From assembly GCA_003520455.1 (NCBI GenBank), contig DOUV01000965.1:1-34169 (forward strand): a DNA stretch of 34,169 nt, in the 5' to 3' direction. This document shows positions 1 through 6,724 of the stretch, in pieces. The notes under the pieces are model-generated. The model saw only the letters and a program-made list of their open reading frames with translations. It did not search any database and was not told where the DNA came from. Each line of letters begins with the position of its first letter. Positions within the stretch are counted from its first letter, which is position 1. A program made the position numbers and the translations under genes. This stretch comes from Chloroflexota bacterium. Lineage in GTDB: Bacteria; Chloroflexota; Anaerolineae; Ardenticatenales; Ardenticatenaceae.

Positions 1-30
1 ATTGGGTATTGCGTATCGTGGAGGCCCGCG

Positions 31-755
31 ATGGATTCTGTGGAAGCCGTTCGGACGGGGATTGAAGCGACTTACCGGGAACGGACCGGGCAGTCCCACG
101 CGCTCTACCAGCGAGCGCTGCGAAGCCTGCCGGGTGGGGACACGCGGTCGATCACCTTCTACCGGCCCTACCCGACCTTCATGGAGCACAGGGCGCGGGT
201 TGCCACCTGATCGACGTGGACGGCAACCAGTACGTTGATTTTCTGAACAACTACACTGCCCTCGTTCATGGCCATGCTCACCCCCAGATCACGGCGGCGA
301 TCGCGAGGCAGGCTGCGCGGGGAACCGGCTATGCGGCGCCGGTGGAGGTCCAGGTGGCCCTCGCCGATGTGATCACCGCGCGGGTTCCCTCGGTCGAGCA
401 GGTGCGCTTCGCCAACTCGGGCACGGAGGGGGTCCTCAACGCTCTCCGGGCGGCGCGCGCCTTCACGGGCCGGCCGAAGATCCTCAAGATGGAGGGTGGC
501 TATCACGGAACCTACGACGCCGTGGAGGTCAGCGTGGATCCTGGGCCGGCGGGGCCGCCATGGCCTCAGGGCCGGCCCGAGGGGCCGGGGCTATCCGCCG
601 GGCTCACCGGAGAGGTCCTGGTCGCTCCGTTCAACCGTCTGACGGAGACGGCTGAGCCGATCCATCGCCACCGCGAGCACCTGACCGCGGTGATCGTCGA
701 GCCGCTGATGGGTGTGGCGGGCATGATCCCGGCCGAGATCGTGATTCTGGAGTAG
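31..755 (+). pseudogene. Broken class III aminotransferase (glutamate-1-semialdehyde aminotransferase-like)
   Basis: The ATG at 31 follows a GGAGG ribosome binding site at 20-24. The first 59 codons read like the N-terminus of PLP-dependent GSA aminotransferases (LYQRALRSLPGGDTRS), then hit TGA at 208-210. The family sequence resumes in another frame with HLIDVDGNQYVDFLNNY, so one base appears to be missing near 190-192. The second frame carries the typical FANSGTEGVLNALRAAR and EGGYHGTYDAVEVSV motifs. It stops at 755 just after VIVEPLMGVAGMIP. The C-terminal half is absent, including the PLP-binding lysine, so no active enzyme can be made. About 240 of the usual roughly 430 residues remain. 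Seen directly: the frame break and early stop. Inferred: decay of a former aminotransferase gene. A single assembly error could explain the frameshift but not the missing C-terminus. Confidence 0.85.
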
Positions 756-795
756 CTCCTGCTGGCGCGAGGGTGCCTGTCAATCCGCACAGATC

Positions 796-843
796 GGCGC
801 CCTGGAGAGGGCACGGTTGGGCCTTCCAGGGCGCCGGCGTTTT
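796..843 (+). terminator. Hairpin, possible weak intrinsic terminator
   Basis: Arms at 796-806 and 825-835 pair perfectly over 11 bp (GGCGCCCTGGA with TCCAGGGCGCC) around an 18-nt loop. Only a short T run (840-843) follows, so it may be a weak terminator or simply a stable hairpin behind the aminotransferase remnant. Confidence 0.45.
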
Positions 844-960
844 CAAGCTCATCCTCCGGCGCGGCGCAACAAACAGTCGTCGCGCCATGTCACTCCTGAT
901 GTCATCACGCGACACGGTTCGCGGGTCGCGTCTCACGTGTCGCGAAGCCCCGACCTAAGT

Positions 961-1095
961 GGCAATGCTCGCATCCGTAGTTCCTCGCGCCCCAATGCAC
1001 TGCTTGCGGCGAATCTCCTTCTCGATCTGCCGGTGACAATGCCCGCAGCAGTAGTTCCTCGCTACCCGAATGAGACGCTATGGCGTAGTCCCTCG
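961..1095 (+). repeat. Imperfect direct repeats upstream of the narX-like gene
   Basis: The stretch 961-997 is repeated at 1035-1072 with about 31 of 37 positions matching; both copies contain GTAGTTCCTCGC. A third short copy (GTAGTCCCTCG) lies at 1085-1095, directly before the likely promoter. The 756-1142 gap contains no gene I can support. The repeats may be operator sites for the downstream two-component genes, but that is inference. Confidence 0.5.
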
Positions 1096-1103
1096 TTTTA
1101 CGA

Positions 1104-1142
1104 TATACTTTGTGGGTACGCAAGGCTTATCGAGGAGGCGTT
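1104..1142 (+). promoter_or_regulatory. Likely promoter -10 and ribosome binding site for the sensor kinase
   Basis: TATACT at 1104-1109 is a good -10 hexamer, though no convincing -35 lies 17 bp upstream. GGAGG at 1134-1138 sits 4 bases before the ATG at 1143 and fixes that start over the upstream in-frame codons. Confidence 0.45.
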
Positions 1143-3053
1143 ATGCTCCGTTCTCTGGTCAGTCGTTTCGCCTTCCTGTTCGCCGGCTATTTGCTTTTGG
1201 TTGTCCTCTCTGGCCTGCTCATGCTGCACCTGACCGAGGCCCAGCGCCGGGATGCCCTCACGATCAATCTGGCCGGTCGCCAGCGCGTGCTGGTGCAGAC
1301 CCTCGTGCGCGGGGCCCTGGTCCAGGCTCAGGAGCCTACGGAGGCCAACCGCCGCTCCCTGGCCGAGGCGCTGACGGCCTTCGATGCGACCCTCACAGCC
1401 CTCCGCTTCGGCGGCCGCGCTCCCTACCTGCCGGGGAGCACGGTGGAGGTCGCGCCGCCGTCGAACCCGGAGACGATCGCCCGCCTCGATGAGGTGATTC
1501 GCCAATGGGCCGGTTTTCGGCCTCATGTCGAAAACCTTCTGGCTGCCCAGGCGGGCGAGGAGAGCTTTACCCGGGCAATGGCGGAGCTCGGGGCTCGCTC
1601 CGATGCACTGCTGGATGCGGCGGACGCCGCCGTGCGCTCCTTCGAACGCGTCGCCACGGAGCGGGTCGAGCGCTTGCGCCGGCTGCAGGAGGCCTTCGTC
1701 CTGCTGGCCCTTGGTCTGCTCGTGGGTGGCTCCTGGTGGACCTACCGGTCGGTGGTCCGACCCCTGCGCCGACTCGAAGAGATGGCCCACCGGATCGGCC
1801 ACGGCGACCTGGTCAGTCCGGTGCCGGCGCTCGGCGTCGGCGAGATTGGACGGTTGGCCGGTAGCCTGGAGGCCATGCGCATCCAACTGCGAGCGACCCA
1901 CGCCGATCTCGAAGCCCAGGTAAGAGCGCGGACCCAGGAGCTGGAAGCAGTCAACGAGATCGCTCAGGACCTGGTCTCCCGGCTGGAAGTAGAGCAGATT
2001 CTCGACTCAGTTGTGAAAAAGGCACGCTCCCTGCTCGGTGGGGAGGTTGCTGCGCTGTGCCTGCTCGACCAACCGAGCGCGGCGCTGCATCTCGCGGCCG
2101 TCAGCGGGGCCTCCTGGGCCGCGATTGGCGACCAGATGCCCGCCGGCCAGGGACTCAGCCAGGGCGTGGTGCACTGCCAGCCGGCCGTCTCGCACTGCCC
2201 TGCTTGCAGCGAGGAGTGCTGCCCGCTCCTCGCCGTGCCGTTCGCCCACAATCACCTGGCGGTGCCGGTGTGCGTTGAGGGCCAGTTGCAGGGGGCGTTG
2301 TGTCTCGCCGCCGCCGAATCACAGCACGTGCGTCCCGATGGGACCCTACTGCTCAGGAAGCTGGCCGACGCGGCCGCGGTCGCCCTCAACAACGCGCGCC
2401 TCTACCGCCAGGCCGAAGGGGTCGGGGCGCTGGAAGAGCGCGAGCGGATTGCCGCCGAGATGCACGATGGGCTGGCACAGACCCTCAGTTACTTGCATCT
2501 GCAGGTGGACCAGGCGCTGGAGGAGTTGGCCGAGGGCGCCGACGCCGGCGACCGGCTGGTTCGAGTCCGAGATACGCTCGAGCGGGCGATCGAGGATGCA
2601 CGAGCGACCATCGACACCTTGCACAGTCCCCTGGTGCCGCCACGTCCCCTCAGCGAACTCGTGCGCCGGGCCGTGGGCCAGGCGACACGAGGCACGTCGC
2701 TCGATGGGACGGTCCAGATGGAGGTCGTGGAGGATTGGGTGGTCCGCCCCGAAACGGCCGGTCAGGTGCAGCGGATCGTCCAGGAGGCGGTGACCAACGC
2801 CTCTCACCATGGTCGAGCCCACCGGGTGATTATCCGGCTGTATCAGGAGGGCGACGAGGGGGTGGTCTTCCTGGAAGACGACGGCATCGGCTTTGACCCA
2901 TCCCGGCGGCCGAGCAATGGCCGGCCGCACTTTGGGTTGAGCATCATGCAGGCGCGGGCGACCCGGATCGGTGGGCACCTGAGCATCCAGTCGGCGCCAG
3001 GCCGCGGAACGCGCATTGCCCTGCGCTGGCCACTGAAAGGAAGTGCATCGTGA
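1143..3053 (+). CDS. NarX-like membrane sensor histidine kinase
   Basis: A 636-residue HisKA_3-class kinase expected to sense a signal outside the membrane and phosphorylate the partner regulator that follows. In order: a membrane segment at about residues 8-28; a periplasmic region opening with DALTINLAGRQRVLVQ, which resembles the P-box of the nitrate sensors NarX/NarQ; a second membrane segment at about 183-203; HAMP; a GAF domain at about 280-430; the phosphoacceptor motif ERIAAEMHDGLAQTLSYL with His441; and a HATPase_c domain with N-box (QEAVTNASHHG), DDGIGFD and a glycine-rich G2 loop. The GAF domain holds a cysteine cluster (C345, C352, C355, C359, C360), reminiscent of the central cysteine cluster in NarX/NarQ. 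Its stop overlaps the GTG of the regulator gene (GTGA), so the two are translationally coupled. The ligand is not known; nitrate or nitrite is only a family-based suggestion. Confidence 0.9.
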   Translation: MLRSLVSRFAFLFAGYLLLVVLSGLLMLHLTEAQRRDALTINLAGRQRVLVQTLVRGALVQAQEPTEANRRSLAEALTAFDATLTALRFGGRAPYLPGSTVEVAPPSNPETIARLDEVIRQWAGFRPHVENLLAAQAGEESFTRAMAELGARSDALLDAADAAVRSFERVATERVERLRRLQEAFVLLALGLLVGGSWWTYRSVVRPLRRLEEMAHRIGHGDLVSPVPALGVGEIGRLAGSLEAMRIQLRATHADLEAQVRARTQELEAVNEIAQDLVSRLEVEQILDSVVKKARSLLGGEVAALCLLDQPSAALHLAAVSGASWAAIGDQMPAGQGLSQGVVHCQPAVSHCPACSEECCPLLAVPFAHNHLAVPVCVEGQLQGALCLAAAESQHVRPDGTLLLRKLADAAAVALNNARLYRQAEGVGALEERERIAAEMHDGLAQTLSYLHLQVDQALEELAEGADAGDRLVRVRDTLERAIEDARATIDTLHSPLVPPRPLSELVRRAVGQATRGTSLDGTVQMEVVEDWVVRPETAGQVQRIVQEAVTNASHHGRAHRVIIRLYQEGDEGVVFLEDDGIGFDPSRRPSNGRPHFGLSIMQARATRIGGHLSIQSAPGRGTRIALRWPLKGSAS

Positions 3054-3709
3054 ACCATCGCATCATTCGGGTACTGGTGGTGGATGATCACACCCTCTTC
3101 CGTGAGGGGCTGGTCGGCATTCTGAACGGCCAGCCGGACTTCGAGGTGGTGGGTGAGGCCAGTGATGGTCTTGAAGCCCTGGTGAAGGCTCGAGAACTGG
3201 TGCCCGATCTCATCTTGATGGATATCACCATGCCCGGCTGTGACGGTCTGGAGGCCACGCGGCGGATCAAGCAGGAACTGCCTGAGGTGGCGGTCGTGGT
3301 GCTCACGGTGCGGGATGAGGAGGAAAAGCTCTTCGAAGCTATCAAGAGCGGGGCGCAGGGCTATCTCCTCAAGAATATTCGCGCCCGAGACATCCTCGAG
3401 TTGTTGCGCGGGGCCGTTCAAGGCCAGGCAGCCATCACCCCACTCCTGGCCGGGCGGATGCTGGAGGAGTTTCGACGCCTGAGCCGGCAAATCGTGCTCG
3501 AGCCCGAGGACGAAGTGGCCGATTTGACCCACCGGGAGCAAGAGGTACTGAGCTTCGCGGCGGAGGGCGCCACCGATAAAGAAATCGCCGACGCGCTGTG
3601 CATCAGCCAGCACACCGTCAAGAGCCACATGCGCAACATCCTCGCCAAGCTCCACGTGAGCAGCCGGCGTGAGGCCGCCCGCTACGCTCGCCACAAGGGC
3701 ATGCTGTGA
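3050..3709 (+). CDS. NarL/LuxR-family response regulator
   Basis: A 219-residue cytoplasmic DNA-binding regulator. The receiver domain (about residues 5-125) has the acidic pair in VVDDHTLFREGL, phosphoacceptor Asp58 in LILMDITMPGCDG, the conserved Thr in VLTVRD and Lys in GYLLKN. The C-terminal LuxR-type helix-turn-helix (about 155-219) reads LTHREQEVLSFAAEGATDKEIADAL and ends in ISQHTVKSHMRNILAKL. GTG start at 3050 overlaps the kinase stop by 4 bases, so it is the cognate partner of the NarX-like kinase. The last 74 bases of this gene and its flank (3637-3710) recur near 22.2 kb. A terminator follows within 60 bases. Confidence 0.92.
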   Translation: MNHRIIRVLVVDDHTLFREGLVGILNGQPDFEVVGEASDGLEALVKARELVPDLILMDITMPGCDGLEATRRIKQELPEVAVVVLTVRDEEEKLFEAIKSGAQGYLLKNIRARDILELLRGAVQGQAAITPLLAGRMLEEFRRLSRQIVLEPEDEVADLTHREQEVLSFAAEGATDKEIADALCISQHTVKSHMRNILAKLHVSSRREAARYARHKGML

Positions 3710-3710
3710 G
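3637..3710 (+). repeat. 74-bp direct repeat, copy A (3' end of the narL-like gene)
   Basis: This stretch encodes the last 24 residues of the response regulator plus its stop codon and one base. It matches 22197-22270 at 71 of 74 positions. Identity ends at the same base after the stop in both copies. The two copies bracket an 18.5-kb block of catabolic and regulatory genes. Confidence 0.9.
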
Positions 3711-3763
3711 CATGTAGGGGCGTAACTCTTTTTCCCGCGTGGAACTAGTTCTTCGAACCCGAA

Positions 3764-3790
3764 GGGCGGTCGAGAGACCGCTCCTTTTTC
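3764..3790 (+). terminator. Rho-independent terminator after the two-component operon
   Basis: An 8-bp stem (3764-3771 with 3776-3783, GAGA loop) is followed by CTTTTTC. Nearly the same element recurs at 8694-8720. Confidence 0.85.
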
Positions 3791-3838
3791 ATGCCGGTGG
3801 AGTGAATACGAGGGATGATAGCGTCCGGGCTATCGTGT

Positions 3839-3870
3839 TACACTGTTCTGGAGGGGTAACCAGGGGTAAC
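3839..3870 (+). promoter_or_regulatory. Likely promoter and tandem 9-bp repeat before the O-demethylase cluster
   Basis: TACACT at 3839-3844 could be a -10 hexamer; no clear -35 is seen. Just downstream AGGGGTAAC occurs twice, at 3852-3860 and 3862-3870, exactly 10 bp apart (about one helical turn), as expected for a dimeric or tandem operator. AGGAGG at 3888-3893 is the ribosome binding site for the corrinoid protein. No cobalamin riboswitch B12 box was found here. Confidence 0.4.
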
Positions 3871-3899
3871 TACCAGAAGGAAGAGGAAGGAGGATTCCT

Positions 3900-4553
3900 A
3901 TGGACGGACAACTCAGTGAACTGAGGCAGGCGTTGGTCTCCGGGGACATAGCACGGTCTGCGGCGCTTGCCAAGGAGGTTCTCGCTCAAGGTGCTTCTCC
4001 AAAGGCCGTGCTGGCGGAGGTCGGGGCGGCTGCCAGCGCGGTTGGGGAAAAGTACGAGGATGGTGAGTACTTCCTGGCGAATCTTGTCCGCTGTGGTGAC
4101 AGCTTCAAGGCCGTCATCACCGCGGCCGATCCCTATTTGAAGGCTGCCGGCGAGGGGCAGGAGGGTCGGGGTCGGGTCGTCCTGGCAACGGTCGAGGGTG
4201 ATATCCATGACATCGGCAAGAATCTGGTCCTCACATTCCTCCAAGGGGATAGTTTTGTGGTTGAGGACATGGGGGTCAATGTGTCTGCACTGGCGTTGGT
4301 CGACAAGGCGGTCGAGGTCGGCGCGGACATCATCGCTCTGTCTTGCCTGATGAGCGTGACGCGCGACGGGGTGAAGAAGGTGTGTTCGGAGTTGGAAGCT
4401 CGCGGCCTTCGAGACAGGTTTGCCGTTCTCGTCGGTGGCGCGGCAACCAACGAGCGCTGGGCAAAGCAAATTGGATGCGACGCTTGGGCCAGCTCGGCAA
4501 CGGAGGGCACCCGAGTCGCGAGGACCCTGGTCACGATCAGAGCGGAGGCATGA
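3900..4553 (+). CDS. Corrinoid protein of an O-demethylase / methyltransferase system
   Basis: A 217-residue methyl carrier that accepts a methyl group from the substrate-specific methyltransferase on the cobalt of its corrinoid and passes it to the second methyltransferase. The N-terminal helical cap domain (residues 1-85) is followed by a Rossmann B12-binding domain. The cobalamin motif D101-x-H103-x2-G106 is intact in EGDIHDIGKNLV, with the partner motifs ALSCLMSVT and VGGAATNERWAKQIGCDAW. Length and layout match MtvC/MtaC/OdmA-type proteins. It is the first gene of the cluster, preceded by a strong ribosome binding site. The next gene starts 1 base after its stop. The family assignment is secure; the methyl donor is inferred from neighbours to be a methoxylated aromatic. 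Confidence 0.93.
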   Translation: MDGQLSELRQALVSGDIARSAALAKEVLAQGASPKAVLAEVGAAASAVGEKYEDGEYFLANLVRCGDSFKAVITAADPYLKAAGEGQEGRGRVVLATVEGDIHDIGKNLVLTFLQGDSFVVEDMGVNVSALALVDKAVEVGADIIALSCLMSVTRDGVKKVCSELEARGLRDRFAVLVGGAATNERWAKQIGCDAWASSATEGTRVARTLVTIRAEA

Positions 4554-4554
4554 C

Positions 4555-5700
4555 ATGGCCACGATGACGAGTCTTGAGCGAGTTGCGACTGCGTTGAGCG
4601 GTGGTCAGCCTGATCGTGTTCCTGTGGCGACTTTGGCCATCGCTCGAGCACTGAAAGAGATCGGCGGGCCCCGGCCGGAAGCTGTGATGAATAGTCCGCA
4701 GGCCATGGCGGAGGCGAAGCTGGCTGCCAATGCGAGGTTTGGCGATGATATCGTCGTCGCCGGGCTCGACGGGTGTTTCGTCGAGGCCAAGGCCATGGGT
4801 GCCGAGTCGATGATCTCCGAACACATGCCGGTTGTGAGCGAGAATCGGCGCATCAAGTCCTGGGCGGACGTGGACGACCTGCCAACGCCGGACCCCGGCG
4901 AGTTCCCCAGAATGCGGGCAGTGCTGGATGAAGCGGCCACCCTGTTTCGCGAGGTTGGGGCGCACACAGCCGTGGCTGTGATTGTCTCCGGTCCCTTCAG
5001 CACCGCCGGAAATTTGATGGGCCCTGCAAATCTAGCGCGCTCGATGATCGAGGCCCCTGCGGAGGTCCACAAACTTATGGAGAGGGTCACCGAGTACTCC
5101 ATCCAGTACCACCGGGCCTTCGCCGGCCGAGCACACGCGGTTGTGGCTCTCGAGCCCATGACCGCTACAGAGCTGACGTCCCCCGCCCATTACAAGGAGT
5201 TTGTGTTCCCCTACCTGCAGCGGGTGCTGCACGAGATCGCTGATGCCGGATTAATTCCCATCAACCACCCTTGCGGCGACACCACGGGAATCCTGGATCT
5301 CGTGGTCGACGTGCTGCCGAAAAATCCTCCCCACAGCATCCACGCTAACTTCGGCAATGCCTGGACGCGACCTCGAAGTCTCAAGTGGGTGCGTGAGGTT
5401 GTCGGCGATGAGTCCGTCAGCGCCGATCCTGATGACCCCTACAGCGTCATCATGCTCGGGGTGAAGAAGGCCGTCGGGGATAGAACCTGCATCAGCGGGA
5501 ACATCGACCCTATTGGGTGCCTGCTCGAAGCGACGCCACAAGACGTGGACGCCGCTGTCAGGCGGGTCATCGACTACGCTGGTGAGGGTGGCAGCCTGAT
5601 CGTTTGCCCCGCTTGCGACACGAATCCCAACGTTCCGGCCGAGAACCTGTTGGCTCTCGTCGAAGCCGTCAAAAAGTACGGCGTCTATGCGAGCGCCTGA
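4555..5700 (+). CDS. UroD-family substrate:corrinoid methyltransferase (O-demethylase methyltransferase I)
   Basis: A 381-residue TIM-barrel protein of the uroporphyrinogen decarboxylase / MtaA-MtbA-MtvB superfamily. Such enzymes move a methyl group between a substrate and a corrinoid protein using a zinc site. The zinc ligands are visible as the HxC pair in INHPCGDTTG and a later Cys in LIVCPACDTNP. The start at ATG 4555 is chosen because GGAGG at 4544-4548 lies 6 bases upstream and the homologous sequence begins at MTSLERVATALSGGQPDRVP; the frame is open further upstream only inside the preceding gene. One base separates it from the corrinoid protein gene, so the pair is co-translated. A true haem-pathway UroD is unlikely given the zinc motif and neighbours. 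By analogy with vanillate or veratrol demethylases it should take a methyl group from an aryl methyl ether; the exact substrate cannot be read from sequence. Confidence 0.85.
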   Translation: MATMTSLERVATALSGGQPDRVPVATLAIARALKEIGGPRPEAVMNSPQAMAEAKLAANARFGDDIVVAGLDGCFVEAKAMGAESMISEHMPVVSENRRIKSWADVDDLPTPDPGEFPRMRAVLDEAATLFREVGAHTAVAVIVSGPFSTAGNLMGPANLARSMIEAPAEVHKLMERVTEYSIQYHRAFAGRAHAVVALEPMTATELTSPAHYKEFVFPYLQRVLHEIADAGLIPINHPCGDTTGILDLVVDVLPKNPPHSIHANFGNAWTRPRSLKWVREVVGDESVSADPDDPYSVIMLGVKKAVGDRTCISGNIDPIGCLLEATPQDVDAAVRRVIDYAGEGGSLIVCPACDTNPNVPAENLLALVEAVKKYGVYASA

Positions 5701-5775
5701 TCGGCGCCGGAATGGTGCGAGCCTATAGTCATTCTCCCCCTCGAACCCTGGTCCTCACGAGCTCTGACCCTCTGC

Positions 5776-5813
5776 GCCCTATTCGGGCGGCCAACTGGCC
5801 GTCTGAATAGGGC
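5776..5813. repeat. Long intergenic hairpin I
   Basis: A 17-bp stem (5776-5792 with 5797-5813, two G-T wobbles) closes on the tetraloop AACT. The outer 9 bp are GCCCTATTC/GAATAGGGC. There is no T tract, so it is not a classical terminator. It is the first of two strong palindromes between the methyltransferase genes. Confidence 0.75.
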
Positions 5814-5857
5814 GTGCCCGTGAGGCGGCTCATCACAGCAACGAAAGCGGGGGCGGC

Positions 5858-5896
5858 GGGGGGTTTACGCGCGGCGGAGCCGCGCGTAAACCCCCC
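5858..5896. repeat. Perfect 18-bp palindrome, hairpin II
   Basis: Arms 5858-5875 and 5879-5896 are perfect inverted copies (starting GGGGGGTTTACGCG) around a 3-base loop. The element ends 24 bases before the next gene start. It could be an extragenic palindromic repeat, an mRNA stabiliser or a translational control hairpin; no transposase is nearby. Confidence 0.85.
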
Positions 5897-5920
5897 TACC
5901 CCCTGATTGGAGTAGACACA

Positions 5921-6718
5921 GTGCTTGTCGTAGGAGAGTCGATCAACAGCACGATTCGCCGGGTGGGTGAGGCCATCAACAATCGAGACGCCGCATTTAT
6001 CGCCGAGTTGGCGCGAGAGCAAGTCGCGGCGGGTGCGGCAATGTTGGACGTCAACGCCGGTGTTGCCGATGGCGATGAGGCCGAGAATCTGCTCTGGGCG
6101 ATCCGCACTGTCCAAGAGGCGGTGGACGTTCCGTTGGTCATCGACTCGACCGCGCCGAAGGCTGTCGAGGCTGCCCTGGAGGTCCATCGGGGTCGCCCCG
6201 TGCTGAATTCGATCAGCGGGGAAGTGCGTAAGCTCCAGTCCCTCCTCCCTCTGGTCGCCGAATCTGGTTGCGGTGTTATCCTTCTTTGTCTTGATGATCG
6301 TGGCGTTCCGAAGACGGCCGCGGAACGATGTGCAGTGGCGCAGTCCTTGGTGGAGCAGGCCGTGAGCGCCAATGTCGCGCTGGAAGATCTCTATATCGAT
6401 CCGCTCGTTCTGACCGTCGGATCCGATTGGCAGGCCGCGCGCGTCGCTCTGGAGGCGCTGCATCTCATTCGTGCGGCGCTTCCCCAAGTACGCACGATTG
6501 CCGGCGTCAGCAATGTCAGCTTCGGGATGCCGCAGCGTTCGCTCTTAAACCGGACATTCCTGGCAATGGCTGTTGCTTTTGGCCTGGACACAGTGATGGT
6601 GAATGTTCGCGATAAAGCGCTGACGGCGACCCTCTGGGCGGCCAATGCCTTAGCCGGCAGCGATACGTACTGCTCCGACTATCTCGATGCCTACCACGAG
6701 GGTAAACTCACGGTGTGA
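5921..6718 (+). CDS. Methyltetrahydrofolate:corrinoid methyltransferase (methyltransferase II)
   Basis: A 265-residue pterin-binding TIM-barrel enzyme of the AcsE/MetH-pterin/MtvA family. It transfers the methyl group from the methylated corrinoid protein to tetrahydrofolate, feeding one-carbon metabolism. Diagnostic stretches are ESINSTIRR at the N-terminus, MLDVNAGV, LVIDSTAP, NSISGE, and TIAGVSNVSFGMPQRS, which holds the Asn important in MeTr catalysis. The GTG at 5921 has TGGAG about 8 bases upstream and the sequence begins directly with the family's LVVGESIN, so the start is well supported. It lies 220 bases after the methyltransferase I gene, separated by two hairpins. The next gene follows after 6 bases in the same frame. 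Confidence 0.92.
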   Translation: MLVVGESINSTIRRVGEAINNRDAAFIAELAREQVAAGAAMLDVNAGVADGDEAENLLWAIRTVQEAVDVPLVIDSTAPKAVEAALEVHRGRPVLNSISGEVRKLQSLLPLVAESGCGVILLCLDDRGVPKTAAERCAVAQSLVEQAVSANVALEDLYIDPLVLTVGSDWQAARVALEALHLIRAALPQVRTIAGVSNVSFGMPQRSLLNRTFLAMAVAFGLDTVMVNVRDKALTATLWAANALAGSDTYCSDYLDAYHEGKLTV

Positions 6719-6724
6719 TGGCGG

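Noticed and set aside
3711..3899. Cobalamin riboswitch before the corrinoid protein gene
   Set aside because: Expected because of corrinoid use, but no B12 box or suitable fold was seen; only a terminator and tandem repeats.
4555..5700. Haem-pathway uroporphyrinogen decarboxylase
   Set aside because: The HxC...C zinc motif and the corrinoid-protein neighbour indicate a methyltransferase of the same fold.
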